A stretch of 64,000 nucleotides of DNA from Petunia secreta (GCA_029990175.1 JARKIP010000005.1:67644501-67708500), one strand, 5' to 3'. Positions 11,475 to 23,747 are shown, counted from the stretch's first letter. A program made the numbers and translations. The notes: generated by a model not told the origin, from the letters alone.

Positions 11475-13535
11475 CAAACATTCCTAAGCTCCTAAAAAAC
11501 TACTGACATGAACTAAAACAGCTTGGACAAATATGCACAACCTCGGCATCTCTTGAACTGATCTTTAACTCCCTGCACCACTACAACATGGCAGGAAACA
11601 ATAACCAAGCTCAAACTACACCCCTGACATTCACTAGCCTTCACAGATCCTACACTCTCCCAATATACCACCCAACAAACAGGGAACAAACCTTCTAGCT
11701 AATCTAACTCATCAAGACATCAACACCTCTGAAACTGCCTGAGCAAACACCCCCCTCCTCTTTCTAAACTATTCAGCACACTCCACTCATTACTGCAGGC
11801 TCCACCTCACAATCTCTTATCTCAAATTACTAGAAACTGCCCTATTTGCTACCACCCTAAGCTTCACAAAAACGAGCTCTCCATTATCCCCTAATCCACT
11901 ATACACACACAACTGAGCTTACCAAAACAGAACTCACATACTTCCCTGAGGACCACAAAATACTAGTAGCTTACCAGCCCATCTCCAAACACCAACCAAA
12001 CTCAACAACCATCCCAAACTCCCTGCTACTACCCAAACAACCAGAATCATCCTATTAACATTAGGGCCTTTCACAACCACCTAAACCAACAATCTCCAAA
12101 CATAATTCCATTCAAATAACACAACCAAGAACAAACATCACCATGCTTTTGATTGCCACAAACTTAGGCTCCCATGCTCTTCATATACACAGCCCGACAG
12201 ATCGACATACGATTGAACAAATCAAACAGGAGCAAGACAGCACCAAGACACTAAGCAACTTTTATTCAAATGGATACTAATCCTAAACAAAGTTATCGGG
12301 TCACTCAAATACTTCAATTTTATTATCATTTCAGCAGTTTAAAGTCTTAAAACCAAACAAAAACCCTTTTTGCATTTTCTTGCATAAGCTAACATGCAAA
12401 CATATTACTTAATAACTGATTATTTTAACTTAATCCTAAGTGGATGCTAATCCACAGAACCAACTATGAAACTAATGCTAATACTAAATACTTCAATAAC
12501 CATTAAATTAATGAGAAAGGCAGCATCTACAAAAGGAGCAAAGCTGACCTGTTTTTGGGCAGTGAAATGAGGCGATTGATCCGTCAAATCCGCACTCGAA
12601 CAAGCGACGACAACTCGACAATTCACAAAATTTAAGAGTCGGAAATTAGGAAGGAAAATGAAATCGCTAAAAAAAAGCACTAAGAGGGTCCTCGTTTCCG
12701 AAGTCCCTCAATTCCTTCAACCAAAATCCGACCACATTCTTACTGTGCAAAGGGGGTATTTATAGGGGTTTCGAAGGTGTAAAAAACACTAGAGTTTCGA
12801 TGTGGGATCAAAAATGCTACCAGCTGTGAATTGAAAGAAAGAAAAGTGAAAATTTACCTCATACTCTTGATCTAACGGTAGAAAACGAATCGACTTCTGA
12901 TCTGGATGGATGAAAAGAGTGGATTGTACTCCTCTCTTCTCATTTGTCCAGCACAAAAGTGATTGTACTGGAAAAGTGAGGAGTGAGAAGGCCATCCGAC
13001 GTTGCTTGAAGACATACCCAGGGGCCACTGAATTTTGGATTTTTTGCTCGAGTTTTTGGGGAGAAATCAAAATGGGAACCGGGTCTAGGGATTAGGGGAA
13101 TTGGGTGTCGGGTAGAGGGTTTTGGGTTAACGGGGAAGAAATGAATTGGGGTGAGGGTGTGGGCCGGGTTTTAGGGACTGAAAAGGGTTGTGTGTGTGTG
13201 TAATGTATTGTAATGTATTTTGCATAGGTAAGCTGGGATTCAGGGCTAGGAACGAAAATAGCCCTTTTAGATAAATTAGAAATTGAAGAGGTTGCGCGGG
13301 GTAGGATATAAATTAGGCTACATCTCACAATTTTAGCCTTTTCTTCCCAGATTTCATTAATTCACCTTAAAATTTAAAAATTGATTTTTTATTAGAATAA
13401 TTAGTATTAATTAAAATTTGCGGGACAAAATTGGGTGTCAACATCGACCACGTGCCGGAAATTTTCTCATTTACTAAAATCAATCTACAGTTGATTTCAA
13501 GTCATTCATTGGTGAAGTCAAGTTATATATCACTA
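11475..13535. other. Old non-coding sequence, possible LTR remnant of another element
   Basis: No supported gene. 11475-12240 is C-rich and looks like degraded transposon body. 12690-13440 has LTR-like features on the plus strand: a TATA-like GTATTTATAGGGG at about 12757, a G-rich stretch, and an end reading TTGGGTGTCAACA at about 13429-13441. I could not find a partner LTR, so this is a suggestion only. The Athila element at 26-11469 was inserted into the left part of this sequence. Confidence 0.35.
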
Positions 13536-13544
13536 TTCTTTCTA

Positions 13545-13800
13545 CGGAAAAGGGTCACATTTGCCCTTAAACAAATTCGAGATTCAACACATTTGCCCTC
13601 CATTACGAGTTCAGTTTGGGCATACCTTAACGTTATTAAAACTAAGGAAAATATACCTTTTGTTTGACAAAACTTACTAATTAGACTCTAAGCGTGCTGA
13701 TTTGTCAAAAACTTGGCCACGTGTGCCCCAACATGGCCAATCAGAACACAACCCCACACTTAAATTACCCGACCCATATTATTTTACCCCGACCCTTAAT
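13545..13800 (+). repeat. MULE-1 left terminal inverted repeat
   Basis: Inverted partner of 19078-19322. Matching blocks include GGGTCACATTTGCCCTTAAA, TTACGAGTTCAGTTTG, AACGTTATTAAAACTA and GGCCAATCAGAACACAAC. Identity is roughly 80-85 percent by eye, with small gaps. Confidence 0.85.
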
Positions 13801-14212
13801 TTTTACCCACTTTATATTTTTCTTCCTCTCTAACCCTCACATTTCCCTCGCTTAATGTCACTGGTGGCTAATGAAGTAAAATCGAGCTTAAGGCATTTGT
13901 GAAATCTGAAGTATTTTCGTGTTAGATAGTAAAGGTATGTAACTATTTTACTAGTTTTAATCTTGAAATGTGTATGTTAGGGTTAGGGTTTGTGTTTGTT
14001 AATTGTGCCTTTTTGCTTGATCTTTAGTGACTAAAAAACAAACTTAAACATAGTAAATAGATAAAAATTACGACTTTCTAGGGTTTGTGGGGTTTGGTTG
14101 TGGTACCGTAATGTTTTATTGTCGCTTAGGGTTTTCCGAATCTTTAATTTGTTACTTTGTTGTAGTGGTCCCTTATCTGCAATTTTATATGTTTCCTTGC
14201 ATGTGACAACTG

Positions 14213-17076
14213 ATGAAGATGATTGACAAAGTCGACTTGGTTTTCCACTACGGGGGTGAATGGGTTATTTCACCAGAATTAGTTTATACTAGGAAGTATG
14301 TGCATAAGTTGGAGGAGTTTGATAGCTGCTTACTTTATTATGATGATATTTGTGAGGAGTTCACAGAACATCTAGGGTTTAGCCAAGTTAAACAGCTACT
14401 GGTGACTGGACCTTCGGGTAGGTATTACATAATTGAAGGAGATGATGGTATGAGGAGTCTTGGATGTTTATTTACTAAAAAGTTCAATGTAATAAATTTC
14501 TTTGCTGTAGACTCAACTGACTTGAGGGTTTTTGCCCAGAACATTACACATCATACAGAGTCATTCTCTGTAGATGTTGATGTAGCTTCTGAATATGAAC
14601 TTGGTCTTGGTGAATGGGATGGTGATGATGAGAACTCTGATGACTGTAAGTATGATCCTGAGAACTTGAAACTTATAGAAAACAGAAGAAAAGAGTTATA
14701 AATGACAAATTAGATGGGTTTAAAGAATTGGAAAAGGGTATGACCTTTAAGGATATTCAAGAAGCTAGAAAGGTTGTGAATCTGTATGCTGTGGCTAATG
14801 GGTATGGTCTCAAGGTCTTGAAAAGTGATAGGACTAGGGTTAGGTACAAATGTGAAGAAGGCTGTCCATTTGTGTGTTTTATCTCTAAGGATGGGAGAGA
14901 TTATGGTTTTGCAATTAAAACACTGGAACCAGAGCATAAATGTCTTCCTTGCTATAAGAACCCCAGGGCAGATGCCACTACTTTAGCCTACTACTTTAAG
15001 GGTAAGGTGCAAAAAGAGCTTAAGTACAGGATAAAGGACATGAAAAACCATCTGGAGTCTACTTTCACTCTAAATGTGAATGGTTCAAAGCTGAAAAGAG
15101 CTAAGAACTTAGCTTCACAGAAGCTGGAAGGCAGTTATCTTGATGACTACAGAAAATTGCATGCTTATGGCCAAAAATTAAAGCAGACCAATCCTGGAAG
15201 TGATGTGTGCATTAATATCTCAAATGATGCTCTTGAGGAAGGTAAAATGAAGTTCCTGAGAATGTACATTTGCTTCCAGGCACTGAAGCAGGGTAAGAAG
15301 GCTGGATTGAGACCACCGATTGGTTTAGATGGTACTTTTCTGAGGGGTAGATATAAAGGTTGTTTGTTGGTAGCAGTGGGACAAGATTCTATGCAACAGT
15401 TTTACCCTCTTGCATGGGCAGTAGTAGACAGGGAAACACAAGGACCTGGACCTAGTTTATTGAACATTTGAGGCTGTCATTGGAGCTGAGTAGTGGAGAG
15501 GGGGTGACATTCATATCAGACATGCAAAAGGTGGTGTTTCTGCTTTTATTTTTACATTCCTTATAATCCTTTTAATTGTTCAACTTTTCATTATCTTGAT
15601 TTGATGTTGTTCTATCTCATAGGGACTGTTGGAGGCTGTGAGAGTGGTGCTTCCTGAAGCTCATCACAGATTCTGTATGAGGCACATTGACGGCAATTGG
15701 AGTAAAAGATGGAGGAGTGGTGAAATGAAGAAGTACATGTGGTGGTGTTCTTGGAGACATATGAAGAGGATTTCAAAGACCAACTACAAAAGCTGGGTGA
15801 ACTGAATGTTAAAGCTGCTGCTGACTTACAAAAGTGGCATGTCCAAGCTTGGTGCAGGGCATATTTTGATACAACATGCAAAAATATGATGGTTGACAAC
15901 AATTTTACTGAGTCATTTAATGCCTGGATTCTGAATACAAGGTATATGCCTATCATTAACATGCTGGAAGAGATAAGGGTAAAGGTTATGAAGCTATTGG
16001 CAACTAATGAAGATAAAATGAGGACATGGGATGGTGATTTCAGTCCCCACTGTATGAGATTGTACAATGGCTATAGGGCAATTGCTCACCATTGCAAAGT
16101 GAAATTCAATGGTGATAATGGTTATGAAGTGATAGAAGGTGATGACAGGCATACTGTATGCCTTGAAATGAAAAAATGCACATGTAGGGTGTGGGACCTG
16201 TCTGGTATACCCTGTCCCCATGCTATAAAGGCTTTTCAACACAAGAAGCAAGTTCCTATGGCACAAATGAATTGGTGGCTTAGTAGGGAGGCATATGCAC
16301 TGACATACAAGCACAAAATGCAGCATGTTAGAGGGAAAAAGTTCTGGAGAGTTGATCCTTCTCAGGCTATGGAACTTCCAGAAGTGTCAAGGAGTGTGGG
16401 CAAGCCAAAGACTAAGAGAGCAAGGGAACCAGATGAGGCAAGATTGAGAAAAGGACCACGAGTTGCATCAAGGAAGGGTACTATCATGTTCTGCAGCAAC
16501 TGCGGTGAACCAAACCACAATAGGAAGGATTGTCACAAGGTAATGTTTTAAGCTTTCAATTATTATTAGTTGCTATTTCATTAGACTGACTTGTGTTTTA
16601 TACATGTGTAGCCTGTTGAAGAGGCTTCAAGTTCAAGGCAAAATGTGAATCATGAAGCTTCAAGTTCAAGGCAAACTGTGACACAAAGCTCAGCTGCTGG
16701 ATCAGATGTAGAAATGCAGAGTGTGGATGAAGGTTATGAAGCTGCTACACAGTATTCTAGTTATGGTCTTGATGTGGGTTCTTCTTCAGGCCCAGACCTG
16801 AGACCAATGGTTCTTTCTGAGACCCAAACTAGAATTGAAGAAAGGAAGAGGATGTTCAGGGAACCAACTGGAAGGAGGAGGATCCAATTTACTGGAGATC
16901 CAAACACAGGAGTGGCAGTACCAAGGAATTTACCATTTCAGCCAGATACTGTAACTTGGAGGGGTAAGGCAGCTATTATATCTAATCAAATGGTGCTTCA
17001 AGCTTTGAGGAAGAGACAGAAATTGAAGTCAAAGAGGGGACCTGCACTTCAAGATGAAGACTTTTCTATACCTTGA
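14213..17076 (+). pseudogene. MULE-1 transposase (MuDR type), frameshifted and interrupted
   Basis: Pieces of one gene in order. 14213-14701 is an N-terminal domain (GGEWVISPELVY). 14728-15471 holds a MuDR DNA-binding region and the start of the catalytic core (LDGTFLRGRYKGCLL, first Asp near 15330). 15623-16539 holds the catalytic C-terminal part, a SWIM zinc finger (CTCRVWDLSGIPCPH) and a CCHC knuckle (CSNCGEPNHNRKDC). 16612-17076 is a C-terminal exon rich in Ser/Gln. Likely introns are 15531-15622 (ending CTCATAG) and 16540-16611 (GTAATG to GTGTAG). One-base shifts occur near 14690, 15440 and 15755, and an in-frame TAG replaces a conserved Trp near 15452. It would have cut and joined the element ends, but this copy cannot make a full protein. 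Confidence 0.85.
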
Positions 17077-17570
17077 AATATTGGCATGTGTCTTATTAGT
17101 TTTTGCTTAACTTGGCATGTAATTTGGGATGCTTATTTCAGTTTGTGTTTGGATATTTGTATCATACTTGGCATGTATTTTGGATACATTAACTCAGTTA
17201 TTAGGTCTTTAAGTTGGTAGCAGACTGAAACACTATTTAAGTTTGGCATGTGTAGCCATCATTTTTTTTATTTGTTTGCTTAGTTGTTGAACAGCTTTGG
17301 CAGTTAGCATATGATGGTTCTTGGCTTTAGCTTATGGGATTAATGTAATTGCTGTTAATGTTTATTATTACATCTGTTTTATGCCATTAAATTGGTGTGT
17401 GTAAAAATGCAGCAGTTATGGTCTGAATGTGCCGAAATTAAAGGGGTGTGAATTGTGAACGCACCTCTTCAATTGTAACCCTTGAACTGAATAGGCACAT
17501 AGTGTCCATACAACTAAGCACCAAATATGTGAATAGGCACTTAGTGCAAGTGAAGACGCACAATCCCTAG

Positions 17571-17582
17571 CCTATATATAAG
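17571..17582 (+). promoter_or_regulatory. TATA box of the MULE-1 small ORF
   Basis: CCTATATATAAG about 80 bases before the ATG at 17658. The leader that follows is A/C-rich and free of ATG, as expected for a plant 5' leader. Confidence 0.5.
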
Positions 17583-17657
17583 TGAATGATTGTCTTCCAT
17601 ATACATCAAACACCAATAACCATCAAATAACATCAGCAAGCAACAATAACCCACAAT

Positions 17658-17978
17658 ATGCCTCGAAGAGGAAGACTTCCTAGGGCGCCTGCAACTGATC
17701 GTAGAGAGCCAAGAACAACAGAGATAGAGTATGTTCGTCAAGATATTGCAGCACTAGGTGCAGATATGGATCAACTGCCTATGTATATTAACAATGTGCA
17801 AAATCAAGTTATTGGACTAGAGAACATGTTTGTCCAATTTGTTGAGGACTATAGGAGGGACATACGACGGATGAAGCGTATGCTCCGTGGATTATTTGCT
17901 GAGGCGAATATTAACCCCACTATTTCTCTACTCCACCAGGTTCTCCACCGGACATGTGAAGTACTATTTTACTTATGA
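17658..17978 (+). CDS. Small basic helical protein of MULE-1 (MULE small ORF family)
   Basis: 106 codons as read. I do not know a named family. The pattern is a short Arg/Pro-rich N-terminus, a helix with EIEYVRQDIAALGADMDQL, then a basic helix RRDIRRMKRMLRGLFAEA. The 82-residue protein in MULE-2 has the same layout (LIRADIDRLIRLL, NIRRTARMLRVLMERA). A TATA motif (CCTATATATAAG, about 17571) lies ~80 bases upstream of the ATG, so it seems to have its own promoter. The MULE-2 protein ends TPPPSP plus a few residues. Here a matching TPPGSPPDM tail is present in another frame at 17930-17959, so a one-base shift probably replaced the last residues. A role in transposition is inferred only from position and recurrence. 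Confidence 0.6.
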   Translation: MPRRGRLPRAPATDRREPRTTEIEYVRQDIAALGADMDQLPMYINNVQNQVIGLENMFVQFVEDYRRDIRRMKRMLRGLFAEANINPTISLLHQVLHRTCEVLFYL

Positions 17979-18411
17979 ATCTATGTTAGCTATTTTATTA
18001 TGTTTCAAACAATTTCTAAGTATTTTTAGGCTGCTTATTTTTAAAGTTTCGGTTTATATTAGTTTGTAAAATCAGATGCTGTCTATGACTATGTAGCATC
18101 TGACTAAGTCTAATTAAGGATTATTTTGCTATGTCTATGAGCTAATGCAACATTGTTGTTATGAAGATGAAGTTTGTTTTTGGCTTGTTTCTGCATAAAT
18201 CAACATAGATAGCAAACACAATTTCATTGCATCAAATTAAGAACAACACATCCATCAGTTTTAACATAGATATTCATCTTCATTACATCAAATTAAGACT
18301 ACACCTAAACACTAAAATTAAACACCATTAGACAGAAATTAAACAGTTCATCACCTAAACACTGAAAGAATTTGGCTAACACAGATAAGCATAGATAAAC
18401 ACTGGTCATCT

Positions 18412-18916
18412 TCACTTCATCACCATTGTAATAATCAAACCAACAATGCAACCTAACATCATAAACATGACGATCTTTTGGAAAACAAGCTTTTCTTTCA
18501 ACTTTCGAACAATTCCATCATCTTCAATTGGTCCTTTGCTGCTAATATCTTCCAAATAAGCCACCATCTTCTTCAAATTATCCCTTTCCTCCTTAACACC
18601 ATCCAAATTTTTTTCAATCCGAGAATCAAATCAGCAACTCTAGAAGGTAATATTTCATCTTCTCGTTCCCAATAACCACATCCTTCATTCTGTTAAGAGT
18701 GAAAATTGCGTTTATAATCAAATCGACAACATAAACATAAAGTTGTACAATCTAAAAATCTAAACTTTACAATCTTTAGGATACTAACCTTAGATTTTGG
18801 GCACTTGACGAAGCGCCTACCAATATTCCCAGTGGTAAAAGCAGTGAATGACGAGCAACTAAGCCACAACGACACCTCCTCGATGAATCACAATATGAAC
18901 TTGAACAACTTGACAT
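18412..18916 (-). pseudogene. MULE-1 GRF zinc-finger/membrane-anchor gene, frameshifted
   Basis: On the minus strand, ATG at 18916 is followed by a GRF-type zinc finger split by a one-base shift: CRCGLVA in one frame, then TTGNIGRRFVKCPKSK in the next. An intron (GTTAGT after the exon, CTTAACAG at about 18692) leads to exon 2, which starts at 18689 with the second half of the finger (GCGYWE). A further shift at an A-run near 18615 precedes a helical segment and a hydrophobic end (VMFMMLGCIVGLIITMVM, about residues 46-63 of the last piece). The architecture (GRF finger, coiled coil, C-terminal membrane segment) matches the intact gene at 25626-26246. GRF fingers are known in DNA-repair and topoisomerase proteins as DNA-binding modules. 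Confidence 0.7.
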
Positions 18917-19077
18917 ATTGAACACTAAATCTATGGAAAAGAGAAAGATTATGGTCTAAACTAAACTCAACTTAAAGAATTAAGTATAAATTGATTGGGG
19001 AGAAAATACCCTAATTTTATTCCCAATCTCCATTAAAAAGGGAAAAGGTTTCTCTTCTTTGTATAAGAGAAGAGCCA

Positions 19078-19322
19078 GGTGGGTTGGGGTAATTATTTGG
19101 GTGGAGTTGTGTTCTGATTGGCCACGTTGGCGCACATGTGGGCAATGTTTTTACATCTCAGCAAGATTAGAGTATAAGCAAATGTTAATGTAAGTTCCAT
19201 CAAACAAAGGGTATATTTGCCCTAGTTTTAATAACGTTAAGGGTATGTTCAAACTGAACTCGTAACGGAGGGCAAATATGTTGAATTTCGATTTGTTTAA
19301 GGGCAAATGTGACCCTTTTCCG
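19078..19322 (-). repeat. MULE-1 right terminal inverted repeat
   Basis: Reverse complement of the left end. The outermost bases are GTGACCCTTTTCCG, followed by TTCTTTAAT as the possible decayed target duplication. Confidence 0.85.
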
Positions 19323-19331
19323 TTCTTTAAT

Positions 19332-20361
19332 TCACTTGACAAATCCAAATCGACACGGATGAGAAGAATACTTAACTGTGTATATTTCTCTTGAATTATA
19401 TAACTGGGCGGTCACAGAAGATGCATCTGAGAATGAAATCTTGCTTCACTGGCTGATTTTCTGGGTGTGAAAGGAATAGAGTTTCACACCCACCAATAAA
19501 AAATTAGAATCAGACATGGTTTCAGAGTCTTGAAGAAAAAATAAAACAGTCATGTGAAGAAACCAAAGTTATGTTATCTGAAGTTCAACTCTGTTTCCTG
19601 GGATGATAGCCATTGTCAAGATTCTAATAACCCACAAATACATAAATTATTATTCACAAAAAATAATTGTCCAAAGCTTCATATCCATGGAGTCCTTGTG
19701 TATTAAAACAAAATTATGAATAAAAATTGCACATAAAATTGAATCAACTATAAAAATCAAACGTTGTTCCTTTAGAACGTGGAAATTGGAATAGGTTGAT
19801 TTCATGGCCGGCCGCGGATATTTCTTATTGGTCACATTGCCCACGTCAGACGCGTCTTGGACACGCGCTTTCTTTGTTGTATAAGCTATCAAAACAGTGC
19901 TAATAGGTGCACTTTTGGAGGAGTTGAAGTGTTCAATTGGAACAAGTCCAAGTTCAAGTGTCCAAATAAAAATAATGTACAAGTTTAAGGGGCTACATAT
20001 GTATTTGGCCAAAAATAAAACTTTGTTCATCTATTTTCATTAATTGAGTAGCTATTTTGCCAATACACTTTATTTCTAGCTCTTCCTAACATTATTCTTA
20101 TTCTCTCAATATTGTTAATGTTGTTGACGGAGTATCAATTTAAAACTATTTCAAAAGTACCATTAAATATTGCTTTTATATTTATAAATAAGTACGGATG
20201 ATTTTATTTTTTTCAATAATTACTCACTTGTCAAAATATGGGTGCGAAAAAATGTGAGTGACAGAAGATTAAAAATCTCATTGACTAGTTAAATTAAAAT
20301 ATTTCATACTTGTAATTATAAAGTCAAAGCCTTAAAAAGAACAGTTGTCCTATGGTTATGA
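19332..20361. other. Spacer between the two MULEs, with a possible solo transposon end
   Basis: No gene. About 19845-20020 read on the minus strand begins GGCCAAATACATATGTAGCC and runs through CTTAAACTTGTACATT, which looks like the end of another DNA transposon. I see no matching opposite end nearby. The rest is plain AT-rich sequence. Confidence 0.35.
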
Positions 20362-20371
20362 AACTTTATAG
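20362..20371. repeat. Target-site duplication AACTTTATAG, left copy
   Basis: Perfect 10-base match to 30110-30119. Mutator-like elements typically make 8-11 bp duplications. Confidence 0.7.
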
Positions 20372-20996
20372 GGTGACTTGGCTAAAAGACCTCTGCAATG
20401 AAGGAAATAGAGGGAATAACCCTCAAGTCTTAAAAATTGAGTGTATAACCCTTTAATTGCTTAATGACCATTTAACACTAATGATCTTATCCAAGTTCTC
20501 TAGTCTCAAACCCCCAGCCCCCAAGTTACAAAAACTACACTTTGGTCTATTATATAAACAATTATTATTTACCTAAAATAGCAAAAAAACAATTAAATCT
20601 TCCCACCAAAATCCCTAGACCCCCAGCTGCCTTCTTCTTCCCTCCAAGCTTTCCCGTCCAGAACCACCTGCGGCTTCAATGGCTGTTTGAGCTTCGTTTT
20701 TTGCTCCATTTCTCCCATCAAGAACTGCGTCATCTCGATCTATAACTGTTTTATCTTTTGGAACCCGTTTTTCTTGAAATTTCTTGTTGCGGCTGTAACG
20801 TCTCGATGCGAGTAATGTGGATGGAAATCTGAGGTGAATTGGTCTGGGCTTCCGTCTTTGCACATACATCCTTTCATTTCTTCAACTGGTAAGAAGTTCA
20901 AGCTGTTTTTTATTCGTTCGCCATTGTTGCAGAACTGCTGCATTATTTCATCGACCATCGACCACATTCGGTTGATCATCGACTTCGTTGAAGTAG

Positions 20997-23327
20997 ATGG
21001 GGGGTTTCGTAGTAGTAGGTGCTGACTTTATGGGTGAATGGATTGAGACCCCAAAATGCTGGAATTGGCAATCTAGGACAAAGACAACAATCCCTATTGC
21101 ATTAAATCTGGAATGTACCTACGATCAGTTAATTGACCAATTAATCGATCGCGGCAACTTAACGTGCCATCGCAGCGAGGTTTCAATTAGCTATGTTTTT
21201 AGTGCTGCTCCTACGAGGGGTAAGGTGGCTCCTTCTTTTATAAGGAATGATAATGATTTGCATATCTATATGCTCGATGTTGGAAATAATGGTAGCAGGC
21301 CTATTTTAAAGATATTTGTTGGCGAGAGCTCTCAAGCAGGCTCAAATGCTGCCACTAATGGTGCAGCTGATTCTGCAAGACCACCACGACCACCACTATT
21401 CAATGAGAGTACGGGTGATCATGGCAGTGATGCTGGAGTTGGTGAAACTGCTGGTGATATGGATAGTGAAGAAGAAAATGCTATTGAAGATCCAGAGGTT
21501 GGAGAACCCGCTGTAAATGGGAGCAACTGTGTTGCCGAATCTGCTCCCACTCAAGGCAGCAACTTGGGTGATGTGGTTGATGATTGCACAGGTTTTCATA
21601 CTGGGAAAACCTTCGATACCAAGAAGAGCCTGGTTGTGGCTTTGAAGATGGGTTCAATGAAGAAGCCATTCACATTCAAAACAAAGAAGAGTACTAAATC
21701 CCTGTATGTCGTGGCATGTGTAGAAGCGCGCTGCAGGTGGATGGTGCGCGCCATGAAGTATGTTAATTCCAACAGGTTTGTGATCACCAAATACTTTAAA
21801 GAGCACACATGTGGGGTGCAACATCTACCAAGCCATCATCCACATGCTTCAGCGGATGTCATCGGAGAATATTTCAAGAACAGGTTTATTGAAGGCAAAG
21901 GGTTGACGACAAAAGATATCAAGAGCGCTTTGGATCAACAACTGAATAGTAAGGTAAGTTATTGGAAGTGCTGGAAAGGAAGAGAAATTGCAAAGGCTTT
22001 AGTTAGAGGCAGTCCGGAGCACAGTTACGCAATTTTAGATGCGTACAGTTTTGTGTTGGAAAGCCTAAATCCTGGCAGCAAGACTGGGTTAAGGGTTGAT
22101 GAACAGGGGAGGTTCAAGTATTTTTTTGTAGCTTACGGAGCTTGGGTTAGAGGGTTTACATATATGAGGAAGGTGATATCAGTCGATGGGACACATTTAT
22201 CGTCCACCTACGGCGGTGTTTTATTGACGGCTGTCGCGCAGGACACGGAGAACCACATTTATCCATTGGCTTTCTGTGTGGTAGACAAGGAGTGCGATAG
22301 CTCATGGCTATTCTTTTTTGAACAGCTGGCTCACGTAGTCCCCAATACACCGGACCTGTGCATAATTTCCGATCGCGCCAAGGCCATAGCAAATGGGATT
22401 AGAAGGGTGTATACCTTAGCATCTCATGGCTGTTGCACCAAGCACCTTGCTGAGAACATGCGCGTAAGGTTCAAGTGTGGATCATTTTTGAAGGATTATT
22501 ACACCGCTGCGAAGGCGTACCGTTTTGAAGTGTTCAGCGATGCTTTTAACCAGCTCGCGTCAAAATGCCCTGCTGCAGCTGCTTGTCTTAAGGATGAAGT
22601 GGGCTTCCATAAGTGGACGAGAGCATTTTTTCCAGGAAACAGGTATGATGTAATGACGACAAACCTTTCCGAGTCCCTCAACGCAATGTTCAAGGACGAG
22701 AGAGAATACCCCATCCTGGGACTGTGCAATGCTATTACTCGCAGGTTTACTGACAAGTTCAATGAGAGGCGTGAGGAGATGAAGAAACACAACACCATTT
22801 TGGTGCCCAGTGCTGAAACAAAATTGAATCAGAATATGCTTGAAGGAAACAAATTGATTGCTTATCATGCAGGCGGGAGCGTGGAAGTACCGAAGTACAC
22901 TGTGGTTGGAGATGGCCTATCCCACACTGTCAATCTTCATTTCAGAACGTGTACATGCAGGGAGTTTGACCTGGACAAGATACCATGCAAGCATGCGTTT
23001 GCAGTGTTGAGGATAAGGTATGGAGATGAATATGGTGCTAGCGCGTACCATTACACTTGTCCATTTTATAGGCTTCAGACTTACATGTGTGCGTATGAAG
23101 AAAATGTTTATCCAACGCCACCGGAGCAAGAATGGATGGTTCCTCCAGAGGTAGTTCATAGAAGAATTCTTCCGCCGATGGTCGATCCCAAAAAGGGTAG
23201 AAGGAGAATAAATCGTTTTCCCTCAGTTGGTGAAACTTTTTTCTCAAGGAAGAGGCAAAATAGATGTTCAAACTGCAAGAGAAGTGGCCATAAGAGGATA
23301 ACCTGCCCTGCTTTGGTACGAGGTTGA
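20997..23327 (+). CDS. MULE-2 transposase (MuDR family), intact
   Basis: 776 codons, no intron, TGA stop. It is a nuclear enzyme that would bind the element ends and excise and reinsert it. Domains in order: an N-terminal segment (GEWIETPKCWNW), an acidic linker to about residue 195, the MuDR zinc-binding DNA-binding region (about 200-275, with ARCRWMVRAM and HTCGVQHLPS), the MULE catalytic domain with D397 (VDGTH), D459 (ISDRAK) and a good third acid at E559 (NLSESLN), a SWIM finger C652/C654/C664/H666, and a CCHC knuckle C757/C760/H765/C770. The second methionine at 21030 (MGEWIE) may be the true start because the conserved region begins there. The complete triad and zinc ligands suggest activity. 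It diverges strongly from the MULE-1 transposase. Confidence 0.92.
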   Translation: MGGFVVVGADFMGEWIETPKCWNWQSRTKTTIPIALNLECTYDQLIDQLIDRGNLTCHRSEVSISYVFSAAPTRGKVAPSFIRNDNDLHIYMLDVGNNGSRPILKIFVGESSQAGSNAATNGAADSARPPRPPLFNESTGDHGSDAGVGETAGDMDSEEENAIEDPEVGEPAVNGSNCVAESAPTQGSNLGDVVDDCTGFHTGKTFDTKKSLVVALKMGSMKKPFTFKTKKSTKSLYVVACVEARCRWMVRAMKYVNSNRFVITKYFKEHTCGVQHLPSHHPHASADVIGEYFKNRFIEGKGLTTKDIKSALDQQLNSKVSYWKCWKGREIAKALVRGSPEHSYAILDAYSFVLESLNPGSKTGLRVDEQGRFKYFFVAYGAWVRGFTYMRKVISVDGTHLSSTYGGVLLTAVAQDTENHIYPLAFCVVDKECDSSWLFFFEQLAHVVPNTPDLCIISDRAKAIANGIRRVYTLASHGCCTKHLAENMRVRFKCGSFLKDYYTAAKAYRFEVFSDAFNQLASKCPAAAACLKDEVGFHKWTRAFFPGNRYDVMTTNLSESLNAMFKDEREYPILGLCNAITRRFTDKFNERREEMKKHNTILVPSAETKLNQNMLEGNKLIAYHAGGSVEVPKYTVVGDGLSHTVNLHFRTCTCREFDLDKIPCKHAFAVLRIRYGDEYGASAYHYTCPFYRLQTYMCAYEENVYPTPPEQEWMVPPEVVHRRILPPMVDPKKGRRRINRFPSVGETFFSRKRQNRCSNCKRSGHKRITCPALVRG

Positions 23328-23747
23328 TAATCAACCTTGCAATTTTGATTTGGTGTATTAGCTTAAGTTCTTCATATTTGGTGTGTTTAAGTAGTGTTAG
23401 ATGTGGTTGTCTTAATTTGGTACTGTGTTATTTGTTGGAACAATTTGAACTGATTGTAATAGTTTCGTTACTGTATTTTATTTCTATTTTAAGTTTCTTG
23501 TATAAGAATGACTATTATTTGAGTTCAGCAAATGCTGGACATGCTTACAACCAGTTGAGTATTTACAATTTCGATTAATAGACCCAATGCAGTTGATAAA
23601 GTGATTGAACTCATTTAATAGACGCGTGCGCCCCGTCATTGAAAGCAGCCAGAATTGGGTTAAACGAAGTGGCAGTTCATAATTGCCACTTGAAACGATA
23701 AGACTTTTCTTTTTCTGGGAACACCAAAGGTTGCATCGATTTGGAGC

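Larger units (their letters stand above)
13545..19322 (+). mobile_element. MULE-1: degenerate Mutator-like element with long terminal inverted repeats
   Basis: Both ends carry matching inverted sequences beginning CGGAAAAGGGTCACATTTGC and extending about 250 bp. The 9 bases outside are TTCTTTCTA (left) and TTCTTTAAT (right), a decayed 9-bp duplication typical in length for Mutator. Inside are a broken transposase gene (plus), a small helical ORF (plus) and a broken GRF zinc-finger gene (minus). The same gene set, intact, is in MULE-2 next door, although the two elements are clearly different families. The coding damage and imperfect duplication mean this copy is old or inactive. Confidence 0.85.

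Noticed and set aside
12789..13070. 93-codon minus-strand frame as a gene
   Set aside because: No family resemblance, no homologue in the window; it lies in LTR-like sequence.
22499..22868. Minus-strand frames of about 100 codons
   Set aside because: Shadows of the intact MULE-2 transposase on the opposite strand.
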